The notes under the pieces are model-generated. The model saw only the letters and a list, made by a program, of their open reading frames with translations, ran no database searches and was not told the DNA's origin. The translations under genes were made by a program, and so were the position numbers. From Stereum hirsutum FP-91666 SS1 (Eukaryota > Basidiomycota > Agaricomycetes > Russulales > Stereaceae): DNA of 64,000 nt. Numbering within the stretch: position 1 is the first letter of the stretch; each line of letters starts with the position of its first letter. The DNA lies in the NCBI RefSeq assembly GCF_000264905.1, contig NW_006763140.1, forward strand, positions 172,713 to 236,712, read 5' to 3'. This document shows positions 34,808-46,656 of this stretch, piece after piece.

Positions 34808-36273
34808 GCAACTCCAAAATGCCCAATAAAAGCAGTAACACATCTCAAGCCGCGAGCTTGCGTGTCAACTTTAAGCAACATCAACAGAATTCGGCACCAG
34901 CATTCAGTCCCCATCGTACGAAAAAGTATCCATTCCTTGTGTCCATCATGGTGCATGGGCATGGATACTCTGCTGTTTCTGTGCGCTCCTTCGGCAGTGC
35001 GCTATAGATATTCGGGCGAGGGCCCACGGGCGCTGATTGACCCACACATGACGAGGGAAACATGGAAAGGTGGAATCCACCAGCATTCCGATAGCAATGG
35101 TTCTGCCATTTCTTACCAGAATGACCTCGACACGGACAAGAAGAACACCACCGCACGAATCACAAAGGCGCATAAAGCTGCATAAAGACCGTCTGCTGCA
35201 ATCCATCCCATTGCGTATTTCCGGAGGATAACAGGACGACATAACAGAACAGGGAGAAGGGTCCAAAAAACAGGGATGACCAGAGACGCGCGGCTACTTA
35301 CGTGGATGGACCCACGAGAAAGCCGTTGAACGGCCATCAAGACCTCCGTCGTCACATGGACGACGCCCTGGACAGGATAAAAAAATTACTCTTGTGATAT
35401 CCGACTTGGGAGATCTCGATTGAGGCTCGAGTGTCTCTAGACTCTGCATTGTTCTGATTTATACCTCCAAAAGGCTACGTGACCGGAAGTGTATCGTTCT
35501 TGTTTCGCCTCGCAGATTCGGGTGTGGTTGGCTTCAAGTCTCCACTATTAGAAAACTCTTAAGACGAGATCTAAGGCGGACACAACTAATGGTTTAGAGT
35601 ATACACATATGTGAGTTGACTATGGGTGACGATGCTCACCGACTTCTCCACCGCCAGCGCCGCTTTGATTGACACACTGAATTCTTTCCCTCATCATATC
35701 TTACCTACTTTTGTTTTTGTGCACGTAGCTTGAATTGATATATCTTCTAGCTGTTTCCGCACGCTCCCAAGCTCGAGACAATGCTAACGTATGGGCTGCT
35801 ATGTAGCGCAGGGGTAGAGATCGTAAGTAAATGGTAAAATCAGCAACCGACGAATGAAAACTCACCCGGCCGATGCCGGGCGGTTGAAGTAAGAAGTGGC
35901 ACTGTGGCCAATGCATTTTGAGGCATGCTGCTCCGACTGGTAAGGCTTACTGGCATTGTACCCATGTACAGTGCAAGTAGCATCCCAACAACGTTGTGAG
36001 GGGTTATAAGATCATGGCCACCGATGTCTCGTTATGCAACGCATTCTGTGGCGCACTAATGTTTTTTTGCCAATATTCACGCGAACGTGAGTGACTGTTC
36101 ATACTCTGCATGAGTGCACCACACGATCCCACCTCTGACTTGTATCGTCAAGGCAATAAAGCAGGCATGTAACATGGTGGTATCTTAAATCTCAGACGGC
36201 GAAAGTTCAAGGTACTGCCATGACGAGACGACCTTTTACACAATACGATACGTGGCTCCCGTCTGCCAGAGGT
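34808..36273. other. duplicated 5' flank between NmrA copies 2 and 3
   Basis: No gene supported. Holds second copies of the cluster blocks: AAGCCGCGAGCTTGCG (34847), the TTGACCCACACA block (35036) and the CCGGCCGATGCCGG block (around 35868). Short frames on both strands have no recognised product. Confidence 0.5.
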
Positions 36274-37510
36274 CTACTTCGTCCACGCAGGCTCAGGCAA
36301 CTCGACACCCTCCCAATACTTCCTCAAAAATTCCTCGACTCCGATAGGCCTGACATGCGGAAGCAATTTATTAAGATTCGGTGCAAAATCTACGGATCCG
36401 TCTGCTACCATCACACCCCCCTAAGTTAGGGCATCACAACCTTCAGCGCAAAATTCAGGACGGCTCGTATTTGACGCATGCACTCACCTGATACAGAAAC
36501 TTCAACCACCTATCAACCCCATCTTCTTCAGCCTTCTTCCTCAACTCCTCAATACTCGTATACCTCCTCAATATCTTCTTCTTTCCACCCGTAACCCTCT
36601 CCGCGATCTCCACCACCTCATCATACGTCTTCTTATCGCCTGCCATCCCACTAACGGGTCCCCAGTGCTCGAGATCCAGACTCGCAGCCACGAACCTCCC
36701 TACGTCTTGCGTCGATGTAAATGAGACCGGCATTTTGCCGTCGCCTGGGATGTCGGCGATGCCGGCGGGTATGTCGACGATGTAGTTGAAGGGACGAAGG
36801 CCTCCGAGGGCTTCCTCTTGGTTTTTCGGGGTGCCAAAAACCATGGTATTCAGGAAAACGCTATGTGGAATACGAGAGGTGTACGTCAAGGGTTTTGATC
36901 TGATAGCAGGTTGAAAAGGAAATATTGGCCCACCCGCAGACAAAGCGCGTGCACTCAAGCCCCGAGGCCTGACAGGCCTCCCACACCTTGATCTTTGCCG
37001 CATATAAGTCTACGCCTTCGTTACTCTGGTTACAACAAATGATCAACGTCATCAGCCACCCCCGAGCGTTTTCTCTTCTAAAGTGCGGAAGACATTACCT
37101 GTCCAGCAAACTCCGAGGGCGCGAACCTCTTCGCTCCAGCCTCCTTCGCGGCTTCCAACAGCGCGAGCTGAGACTCAGGACCGTCTACAGAGATGGTAGA
37201 GATGATGGTGTGTACGCCTTGAAGGGCAAAGACAAGACTTGCGTGGTCTGCGTAGTCGACTATGCGCACGTCGACGCCTCTGTCGGTCAGGGAGTGCTTG
37301 GCGGTTCGGGAGAGAAGGACGACGGAGTGTTTGCCTGAGGCGAGGATGCTATTAGCGTAGAGGGTTATTCATGAGTGGCGATGGAGTAGAAGAGAGAATG
37401 GTCATCAGTTAGGGCGTAAGTTATTATTGGAAAAGCGTGAAGGGAGCGTACGCTTCGAGGATCTGAGTCCCGAATCCACCTGCGCAGCCTGCTAGTGCGA
37501 CTCTGACCAT
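36274..37510 (-). CDS. NmrA-like NAD(P)-binding protein, tandem copy 3
   Basis: Five exons, read right to left: 37510-37452, 37348-37099, 37025-36934, 36860-36488, 36420-36274; 306 residues. Exon 2 is four codons shorter than in copies 1 and 2 (loss near VDGPESQLALLEAAK), and exon 4 is one codon longer. Rossmann loop AGCAGGFG intact. Intron 3 uses the unusual donor GTGGGC. The C-terminal KYWEGVELPEPAW block is conserved. This copy is the most diverged in the substrate-facing middle part (FGTPKNQEE, LKFLYQ), so it may have a different substrate; that is inference. Confidence 0.87.
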
Positions 37511-37574
37511 GTTGCTTCAATGGGATATATGAAAGGAACGGATAACGGTATGATTGTGGCTGTCAAAAACATCA

Positions 37575-37584
37575 TGGGCTTATA
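37575..37584 (-). promoter_or_regulatory. TATA-like TATAAGCCCA of NmrA copy 3
   Basis: Sixty-five bases upstream of the ATG and identical to the copy 1 element. The third TTGACCCACACA block lies further upstream at 37782. Confidence 0.5.
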
Positions 37585-39592
37585 ACAGTTTCATCGTCGC
37601 TTCACGATAATGACTTGTAACAAAGCAGGCTTGAAAGACTCCTGGACAACATGCCATTGTAGGAAGAACACACCCACATCGCGGCCACAAGAACTCGCGC
37701 AATTGTGGATGCATTTGCACGTCGTGTTATTGATATACGACACTTGAGCACCGGTGTACGCGAAGGACCCACTGGCGCAAATTGACCCACACACGAGACG
37801 GCCCGGAAGAACAAAGCTGGATCCACCAGGATGCCGATAACTGTTCCCCAAGACCAACACTCGTCAGAGACAGCAGCACTGACGGCTTACATATCAGGAA
37901 AGGCGACACTGTGACCCATTGCTCTCTAAATCCAGGTTGAAAAATACAAGCAGAAGAACCCGCAAGCTGGGATCGCGTTCCCCGAAGCTCTCGACAATTA
38001 CCTTACAATTCCCCGATCCCCAGCCAGACGAGATATTGCCGCGGCATTTCTACCCCACCGCCAATCAGCTCGCCTCCAAAAGGCTACATGACGAGCAGGT
38101 TATCATTCCCAATGGTCGAACCTTGAGTACGCAACCCATAAGCGAGAGCGATGGTGCGAGCCCATCGCAGGTGCCCGATAGTCGTATAAGTACAATACAT
38201 ATATATGTACGGCCTGATACAGTGCTAATGACGATCGAATCGAGGCCACGTTGTTAAGCAACTTGGATCTTGATGGCCGATGAGCGACTGCTGTAACATG
38301 TCAACACAGAAAGTTCAGAGGCGACAAGAACTGGATGGCCATCGGATCTAGTCCACCGTCGTTGAGAGCTGAAGGGGGAACGTACGAACGCGGAAAAAAA
38401 GACAGGTCCTGCTCCTTGTCAAACTGTAACAAATGAAAATAAATAAAGTTATGGACTGTCTGACAGCCCCCCACAAGTCGTAGGGATCGATCGTCCAGAG
38501 AAGAAGACCCTGTTGTATACAGTTCTCGTCGGTGCTAGTGTAAGATCGAAGACGGGAGGGTGATGGGGATGGAGACGAAGACGAGGCACGCGGAGTTCCA
38601 AGTCGGGACCTTCGAATGCTTCCGTCGAGTCTCTAGTTCCAGAACCATACACTGGCAGGGATAATATCCCAGCGGCGCTCCGACGATCTCATACTGTGGC
38701 GCGCCTAGTCCGCGACGAAGACAAAAGCCTCCATCATATGTAGCTTCCCAAAGCAAGCCGAGTGGTCAATCGTCAGGGACGATCTCACTAGAACGAATAA
38801 CGAGAGAGAAGGGCAGTATTGGGGCATGCAGAGCATCACCAGGTCGACGCTAACGCCACTAGCCTGCGATGTTAACAACGCGTCCGTTTGCAGTTCCTTT
38901 CAATATGACCATAATCCGCCACTCAAAGCCCTCAATGTGACGAAGGAAAGCAAAGTGCACGGACGGCGAACGTACGGTGAACGTGTACATACAATGCATC
39001 AGCATCCGGCTCCGAGTTTCTTCGGTGTATGTGTGTGTGGTTCTTGATGGGGATTGCTTGCATTTGATCTTGAACGATTTCATCTGGTTGGAAGTACAAA
39101 GCATGTACTGATGAGGGGCGCGGGGCTCGCGGAGAGTGGCGGAGAAGCAAAACACGATGCCGGGCTGTTGGGCATGCGGAGGATGCGTGCCCTCGAAGGT
39201 ACCCATTTAAGCAAAGTCAACACAGGAAATCAGCACGGATCTCGTCTTCCAACCCATTTGAATGACCGTCCTACAGGCCATCATCCCATTAGCGACAAGG
39301 GGTAAAGCTCAACTCTCTACGTACACATTCTCGAGGCTCGAGACTCGTTCCGAAAACTTGGGCACGGGGATGCTATTGGTTTGGTTTGGGTATGGCTGAA
39401 ATCCTGAATGGAATGGTCGCACGTCACAACGCAGGCGCTATTTCGTTCGCTCCTTTCCCTCCTTGATGCTCGAATGTATGGATTGGGCGCCTCCTCGGTG
39501 ACGACAAAGCTTTTTTCTTCTGTTCGAACGAATCTGGATTAAGTAGATGAGAGATCCTCGAACGCGTCTCCGCCTTTGTGCTGTGCCGCTCA
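37585..39592. other. intergenic region between divergent NmrA copy 3 and HMG-box genes
   Basis: No gene supported. Includes the third TTGACCCACACA block (37782) and a partial copy of the GGCGCGCC palindrome (38695-38707). Short frames around 38450-38750 and 38860-39200 on the - strand were not recognised. Confidence 0.5.
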
Positions 39593-39600
39593 GTATAAAG
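39593..39600 (+). promoter_or_regulatory. TATA box of the HMG-box gene
   Basis: GTATAAAG lies 92 bases before the ATG at 39685, with a C/T-rich leader in between. Confidence 0.55.
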
Positions 39601-39684
39601 ACTGTATGACCTAGGACGAACCTTCCGTTCATCTCGCATATCAGCCCCTTTCTACCCATCCACGATCCCCAGCCTTCTTCCGAA

Positions 39685-41409
39685 ATGGCTCCTGTACCAT
39701 CGTCCTCTCTATTGAACATAACGTCCTTCCAGACGGAATGGATCCACTCTTCTCAACACAACTTCTCCGCCTCTCCCTCATCCGACCTCTCCCCAAGTCC
39801 CTACCAATCCTCATCGCCCTACCTCATCGACGACTCACAAGATCCACTACCATCCTACATCCCCATACCCAGCACCTCCGCCTCCGGCACCTACCCCACT
39901 CCCGACCCCTCTCTCCCCCGCAAAAAATCACACGCGCGCCGTCAACCAGAAGGGCACGTCCCGCGCCCGCGCAACGCCTTCATCCTCTTCCGCTGCGACT
40001 TCGTCGCACAGAAGAAAGTACCGGCGAGCGTGACGCACGATCATCGGAATATATCGAGGATCGCGGGGGGTGTGTGGCAGGAGATGACTGCGGTGCAGAG
40101 GGCGCCCTGGGTGGGGATGGCGAAGAAGGAGAAGGAGGGGCATAGGGAGAAGTGGCCGAATTATAGGTATCAGAAGGTTGGGGGCAAGGAGGGGAAGGAG
40201 GAGGCGAAAAAAGAAAAGGGAAAGGGGAGGGGAAAGGGGAAGAGGGGGAGAAGGGGGGCAGGGAACGGAACGATGAAGGTGGAGGGGAGTGGGGAGATTG
40301 GGGCTTGGGAGGTCGTGACGCATGAAGACATGGAGGAGGGATTGAGGAAGCTTGAGAGTGAGGCGGACGTGGAGGAACTGAGTCCGGCGACGACGGCGTG
40401 CGAGGGTCCGTCTGCTGGGCCAACCGTGCTGGGACAGCGAAGATCATTGTCGTGTCCTCCTCCTACGACGGAGCCTACGTTCGATATCGGCTATGGGCTT
40501 TGGCCTACCGCTGTACCTCAAGACGATGTTTTAGGCCAGCACGGTTTTGTGAACAACATCGGGACATCTTCGTCCTTACCTGCGGACTCAATGCTGCTCT
40601 CAGCAGACCACACCTGGGCCACCTCATATTCAGTAAGAATCCCTCGTCCTTCCATCCACGCCTCGCTAATCGGAGAATATTCACAGATACCTCCCAGAGA
40701 AATGAACATACCTTCTCCCACACAGCCTCTCCCCGCTTCTTCTTCGTCCTTCACCGACCCATTCGCTTCAACGTCTCTGTGGCACCCCGTACCCTACGAC
40801 TCTACCTCTTCCCTTTCTCCACATGCTCCCCTTCCCCTCCCTCCAGATTCATCCTCATATACCATCGACGACTGCCCTCCACCTCCACCTCCACCTCCAA
40901 TACCAATGCCCGAATCACAGAACTACACGCACGCAGCGTTCGACTGGCACCTAACAACAGGCGTATCAGATACGTACGCGTGCTCACCTATACCGGGGCA
41001 TTATCTTGACCAGCTTCAAACGCCACACGAGCCTGAAGCTTTGACCTATGGCGATGGAGGTGGGGTGTGTTATAATTATAGTGGGATGGGTATTGAGGAA
41101 GGAGCCGAGAGGTATACTGCTTCGACGGGACCGGGAGGTGAGTTCGTGGGCGGAGGTGGTGTTGGTGTTGGTGGTGATGGAGGTGGTGGTGTAGATGGAA
41201 GTGGGCAGTCAAGTTTATGGGCATCCGGGTGTGTCGCTGGTATGCCGTTGCCAGTACCAGTGCCAGCGCCAGTCCCGATCGTTCAGGCATGCCACGAATT
41301 CATGTACAGCGACATGCCGGTGTCGATATCGGACGCGGAGTTGAGGAGTATACAGGGGTTGTATATCACTGAGGAAGATGAGGGAAGGTTTGGGGGCGGA
41401 ATCTACTGA
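39685..41409 (+). CDS. HMG-box protein (MATA-HMG type), putative transcription factor
   Basis: One HMG box spans about residues 92-162, beginning HVPRPRNAFILFR and containing NISRIAGGVW and the closing WPNYRYQKV. This is the MATA-HMG subtype with the R.PRPRNAFILFR start seen in fungal mating and stress regulators. It is followed by a highly basic KEGKEEAKKEKGKGRGKGKR stretch, then a long Ser/Pro/Gly-rich region with poly-Pro. The conserved C-terminus is MPVSISDAELRSIQGLY. As one exon it is 574 residues. A 54-nt segment (40633-40686: donor GTAAGA, CTAAT branch, acceptor ACAG) is probably an intron without a stop, which gives 556 residues. The decayed paralogue at 54.7-55.5 kb has a non-coding intron at the same place. 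DNA binding is inferred from the domain; no evidence links it to the mating locus. Confidence 0.85.
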   Translation: MAPVPSSSLLNITSFQTEWIHSSQHNFSASPSSDLSPSPYQSSSPYLIDDSQDPLPSYIPIPSTSASGTYPTPDPSLPRKKSHARRQPEGHVPRPRNAFILFRCDFVAQKKVPASVTHDHRNISRIAGGVWQEMTAVQRAPWVGMAKKEKEGHREKWPNYRYQKVGGKEGKEEAKKEKGKGRGKGKRGRRGAGNGTMKVEGSGEIGAWEVVTHEDMEEGLRKLESEADVEELSPATTACEGPSAGPTVLGQRRSLSCPPPTTEPTFDIGYGLWPTAVPQDDVLGQHGFVNNIGTSSSLPADSMLLSADHTWATSYSVRIPRPSIHASLIGEYSQIPPREMNIPSPTQPLPASSSSFTDPFASTSLWHPVPYDSTSSLSPHAPLPLPPDSSSYTIDDCPPPPPPPPIPMPESQNYTHAAFDWHLTTGVSDTYACSPIPGHYLDQLQTPHEPEALTYGDGGGVCYNYSGMGIEEGAERYTASTGPGGEFVGGGGVGVGGDGGGGVDGSGQSSLWASGCVAGMPLPVPVPAPVPIVQACHEFMYSDMPVSISDAELRSIQGLYITEEDEGRFGGGIY

Positions 41410-41625
41410 GAGCATCGGTGGTTGTTTTATATGGACAAGATACACATGCATTGGTACTTTTTCTTGGTGACCGCTTCTAGATTATTCGATGTTGAACTCA
41501 AGTTCAATTGGACTCCGAGGTCGTGAGTTACTTCAATACGATACACGCGTATAATTTGTTTCGGAGCACGTACTTGTAGTAGCAGTATGATTTTCTGTAT
41601 CATCCCGCATGTTTTATGGACTGAG

Positions 41626-41817
41626 TGGGTGACTTCCCGTAGAGAAAAGATATGTTTATTCGGGATTGATTCACCGCGATCGCTGCTCGGCAACGCTCCG
41701 AAATGAAGATCGCAGCTCAATGGTTGGCTGCAGCTGGCTGCCGCCTTCATCTCCGAGCGTTGCCGAGCGATGATTGCGTCGAATAAACATATAATTTTGT
41801 CCACGGGAAGTCATCCA
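41626..41817. mobile_element. 192-bp hairpin (MITE-like) element
   Basis: Long imperfect terminal inverted repeats, left 41626-41708 and right 41745-41817, surround a loop of about 36 bp. The ends are TGGGTGACTTCCCG and CGGGAAGTCATCCA. Inside the arms, ATGTTTATTCG and GCTCGGCAACGCTC pair across the loop. It codes for nothing. No clean target-site duplication was found, and weaker pairing may extend outward, so the exact ends are uncertain. Confidence 0.6.
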
Positions 41818-42084
41818 GTGTCGTCCGTGAACACACGAATAATATTGTGGGCCAGTTAGGGTCCGGTCAGGACGGAGAGCGTTAATTTGTTGTGAGGCGC
41901 CGTGTTGTTGGGTTCATGCTCCGCAGAACTCCGCGCGAATTTCAAACTTGTCTTGCCTCAGTTCGCACCGCCGTCCCTACCAAGTCCCTACTGGATACCC
42001 CTTAGAGTCTTACTTTTCAAAGTGGAGGCCCCACATCAGTTCTTTCGTCAGCACTGCTTTGATTTACCTCGCGCACCCTTCGAA

Positions 42085-42262
42085 TCCAGCCCGTGGAAGT
42101 TCAATACGAAACATACAAGGCTTGTCTCGCACGCCACATCATCGCAAAATCTGCTTCAGCCTCCTCAGATTCCTCCGAATCCCCAGATTCAGAGGACGAC
42201 CGTGACGGTTAGCAGCTCTCCGACATTTCGTCCTACATATCTCTCGCACGAAATGTAGCGCA
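42085..42262 (+). pseudogene. relic of the 5' part of the HNH-family gene
   Basis: Translation gives QYETYKACLARHIIAKSASA, then an acidic Ser-rich stretch, DRDG, an in-frame TAG, and QLSDISSYIS. This aligns with the start of the intact HNH gene at 55505-56287 (QYGTFKDCLARHIIAKS, DVDGSQLSDFSSYLS). The TAG replaces the Ser codon between Gly and Gln. Homology stops after about 60 codons and the HNH motif is absent. It lies 0.7 kb downstream of the intact HMG-box gene, the mirror of the arrangement at 54.7-56.3 kb. Confidence 0.7.
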
Positions 42263-42451
42263 TCATCTCAGGTACTTAACTTGCAGTAGCGAAACACTCT
42301 GCCCGAAGTCACTCATGGTCGTGGTACATAGACTCCCTCGGTGAGACTAAGGTATATCTATTAAAGTAGAAACACGAACAGTATTGTCCCAATTGATCCT
42401 AAAAGTTAAAACCCAACACATTCATTGAAACCTCCCCGTAAAGCCTAAAGC

Positions 42452-44696
42452 CTAAACCACACTCTTCGTATCCACATCCACCTCCCCCGTCTTCCCCTCC
42501 GACTCCTCCCTCGGAAGATCCGCAATCTTCTCCAACCCATGATCCGTCTCGATCACCTCGTTCTCATACACCACGCCTTCTTTATCGTAATTCGTGTCGA
42601 TGACGGTGCTGATGACGAATGCGGTGAGCGGGAGCGAGACGAGGAGCATGAGCCAGGAGGAGAGATGTTCGCTTAGGTACTGTTGCCACCAAATTCAAAT
42701 TCCATTCGTATACGCCGGTCAGTAATGGGTGGTGGGCATGGGTTGATGGATGGATGGATAGGAGAAGGACGTACGGGAGTAGCGACGGCATCAACGCCGA
42801 AAGAGACGGCGGCCCCGGCGGATTGAAGACCTTTGTAGAACCCTGCATACCGAGCGAGCGTGAACGGGTCGTTGGACATCGCGCCCATGATCCAGTCTGT
42901 AAATTCATAACTTCATCGTCAGCCATCTGCATCTACCTCCCAGAAACGCCACAAACTCACAAGCGAGAGCCTGATACATCGCATCGCCGAAATACCCTAC
43001 ATCCCGCCAAAAAAACACTTCCGCATCAGCATCATCAAATCTACAGACTCAAGAATAAGGACAGGGATAGGTGATAGGCGCAAGCTCACAGAAAAACACC
43101 AAAGCAGCCGGCTTCCCATACGCGCTATCCTTATACGAAATAACCGAAGGCGGATCATTACGCGTAAAAGTAAGCTGATACGAAAGACCTCCGCCCCATG
43201 AAGCGATGACGAAGCAGGAGACGATGGCTAGGCCGATGTAGCCTCGGGTGCGGCGGTGGAAGGGGAGGGAGTCGAGGATGGGGCCGATTACGAGCGCGCC
43301 TGGAGTCCGACCAGCAACAAGTAATAAGCAACCAAAGTGATTAGGAATTAGGAATGTGATGAATGGGATTGAGAGGCAGGGAGGGAGGGAGGGAAGGTGA
43401 AGGTACGTACCGGTGATTTGGGCGGCGGCGCTGAGGACGGCGGTGACGGCACGGGTGGAGGAGTCGAAGAGTGCGAATGTGAAGGCTCCTTGGTACGCGT
43501 CTGGGGGTAAAAATGAGCTGGTTTCCGCAAAATCCAGGATGCAAACGGAGAATATAATCACTCACAGAAGTAGTTACTACCGAAGAACATAGGCACCAAG
43601 CTACAATCACGTATAAACATAAAACTGGTCAGTACAAAACACTCGTCGTCAAACCTGAACATCTAATAAATGACCATACAGCAGAAGTCTCCTATCCTTG
43701 ATGCTCATCACCAAGTTCTTCGCCTCGACCCTTATGGTGTTCGACTGCTGCAGTTTGACGAGTGTTCCATCGCTACGGACGATCCTGCTTGGTGGCAGGA
43801 GCGTGAAACTCAGGCACATACCGAAGAGGATGATGACGACGAAGGCGATGTATGTCGATGTTGTGACGGCGGAGAGACCACCCTTGTTGAGATTGATTAC
43901 CATTGCGATGAGACCACCGATCTGTAGGAATGCAAGAGGGCCATGTCAGATATTGGGCCTTCCGAGAAATTGATGTATAATTCTGAACGTACGAAGGAGC
44001 CCATTGAGAAGATCACCCAGAAAAGGGAGAACGAACGTCCCTTGTCCTTCTCTAATGGGTACGACATCCTATCAACAGCGAAGTAGACGTCAGATTCACT
44101 AACTTAGAAGAGTCAGGAATCGACAGAACTGACATGATGGCCCCTTGTGCCGCCCAGAGGAGTGCTGCAGAGACACCGAGTATGGCTCCAGCGAAGACTG
44201 TTAAAAATCCAATCAGTTCCACACATTACACCCAGTATGAAAACATTTACTCACTAACGAACCACCGAGTGCCCTGGACTTGGAAACACCAAAGCGAACC
44301 GACGTAAAGCCCATAACCGGTCGTGCCCAGGAACATAGTATACTTTGGTCCGAGGACGTTGTTGATGGAGCCGGCGACAATACTCATGATAGCAAACATG
44401 CCGTACAGGACACTGCTAGCCGTATCAGTGAGCGCGATATCTATGGTGAAACAGGCCGTTAAACGCTGTTGCATGTTGTGAGTGAGGTACCGTCTCAGAG
44501 AAAAACGGACCTTGACTGCCTCCAGCTCCAAGATTGCTCACGGCCGAGTACATACCCACAGTGCAGAAACATACGAAGCCGACAAGCGCGACCTGAATGG
44601 TCGGGGAGTCTAAAATGCGAAAAAAACGAAGAAACGTGAGTGGCTCTGTGAGTTACTGGAGTCAATACTGTGCTTACTGTAACGGAGGAACTTCAT
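42452..44696 (-). CDS. UNC93-like MFS transporter
   Basis: Twelve exons, read right to left: 44696-44678, 44609-44511, 44440-44255, 44197-44134, 44068-43993, 43921-43680, 43600-43566, 43500-43411, 43299-43090, 42996-42961, 42896-42775, 42679-42452; 468 residues, typical for the family. The N-terminus MKFLRYNSPTIQ and a first helix ending in VGMYSAVSNLGAGG match fungal UNC93-like proteins. About eleven or twelve hydrophobic helices follow, with loop motifs DTASSVLYGMFAIMSI, GSNYFYAYQGAFT, GDAMYQALAYW and YAGFYKGLQSAGAA. The C-terminal tail is acidic and soluble. The substrate is unknown; yeast and anim al relatives act at the plasma membrane or in intracellular membranes. Exons 1 (19 nt), 7 (35 nt) and 10 (36 nt) are very short but needed for frame and family match. 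Confidence 0.9.
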
Positions 44697-46656
44697 ATCG
44701 ACTCGGAATGTCGCAGGAGCGCGGACGGAGGACAACGACAGTGGGCTCGACGAAAGAGAGCGCGAAACTTCACGACGTGTGCACCTTCCCTCATTTTAAG
44801 GAGGGACGATAGGTGGCCATGTGGTCTTGAGCTCCAGCACTAGTATGGCGTTGGTATCTTGCCCGTGAGGATAACCAAATCGGGGTCATGAGGGTTATCG
44901 CCAGCGTCGGCAGCAGGCGTTGTTGCTATCGCAGATTGAAATGTTGGCAATGGCTGTACCTGAATGAGTTACATCGGCGATCCGCATGTGGGGTCAAATA
45001 AGTCGAATCTTGTTCGTTGCAGATTTCCGAAGTGCAATCTCTCGACACGCCCCGAGGCACTCCAGTTCAACAGTATCGCGCTCGGCGGTATTCCTCGGAT
45101 AGCGGATCCGAGACGGGCGGAAAACAACACAGGCAGAAACATACCAAGTTATCTGGACGACTAGCACTCTCTATTGAGAACAGGGCCATTGTCGCGTCCG
45201 TCAACCTCCCGAACAGCATTGACACAAGCGACATCACGGTTCTTTATTCGGCGCAAAGCAAAGCAACATGAAGCGAACATGGCCAACGACACAGCATGGC
45301 CCTCTGCCCTTCTTCGTTCCAAAATTGCCGTAACCAGCGAGCCGAACTCCCATAAGCACGCGCCGCGATCAAAATGGTAGCCATGCCTCTGTTTGTGGCA
45401 CAAGACCTCTCATAAAATTATGTGTAAAATGCACCAAGCAGCATGGGGTGTCCCCTCCATCCAGGTGGATTGTGAAGGAGACCATGCTTGCTGTGAAAGG
45501 GTGCATAAGGCAGAAACCCTAATCGTTTACTCTATTGTAGGCAATCGCGAGTGCCACATTGTCGAGGGCGAGTCCACACGCCAGCAGGACGAACAGGGGA
45601 GACTGAGAGGTGCGCGCTGTATGTACCGCCTGATCACGACCTCCGACGACACTCGGTTTTCCCGGAGCCACTGGCACATACGAAGGACCTCTCCGCACGA
45701 GCAAAAGCGCAGTAATACACAGCCATACCTCAGACTATAGCCTGAGCACATGTGAGAAGCATTGAATGAATGGCTTGTACTAGCGGGGCTCGTTTATAGA
45801 CAGACACAAACCGGTGGTTGAAGCCCGGGTGAGATGAACGCCGCGGTGCATGCTGCATGAGGTACGGCTTCACGACATCCTCGCAGGGGGTGGAGCATCG
45901 TGTACAAGCGCTCATCACGCACACATGAGGTGCAAATGAGCTCGAGACGCCAGGTGAGGTACGTTCAGGGCTGGAGGCGTGATATACATAGGACGAGCTG
46001 GAGGACTAGAGCTCGCGGATGGGCGCACAAGTCAAGGAACGTATGGAATGTGGACCTGCTAGTACTCCGCCGGGCACGATGTTGCCTACATACCTGTCAA
46101 GACGCGTACGATAAGACATGGTGTTAGTTAGAGTGTGTATGTTTCAAAGGAAGACTTATCGGGGCCGAGATGGTTTGCAGAGCTATGGACTCACCTCAAT
46201 GTGACTAGGCCTATCATCGACGGGTGGCGAGTTAGGAGTGAAAGATTCAGAGACATCGTGAATAGGTGGTATTGGTAGAGTCAAGTCATGAGAAGTAATA
46301 CACGGATTATGCGAAGAGAACAGCAGGACAGATCAGAGCTAAGCACTAAACAATGAACGGACTGTAACGTTAACAGGAACACAAAAAAGACCCAAGAGAA
46401 ATTCAGAGATTCAGACAGGGAGAGAAAAACGGTAAGTAGCCACGGGATATGGATATAATACGGAGCCATGAACGATGAGCGACGACGGGCGATCCGGAGA
46501 GACGGAGAGATGATGTACCACTACATACATAAGTATTAACAAACAATCATCGATGAGCCACGGAGGAGGAGTGCAGTGGGTATAACAGTACACGGCGGAG
46601 CGGAGTGGAGAGGAAAGTAGGTTCGTGAGAGGTGGGAAGTGGGAGGTGGCGTGGGG
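44697..46656. other. intergenic region
   Basis: 5' flank of the UNC93-like gene and 3' flank of the NIK1-type kinase. Many short frames on both strands, none recognised or extendable by plausible splicing. No repeat or RNA gene was seen. Confidence 0.5.
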
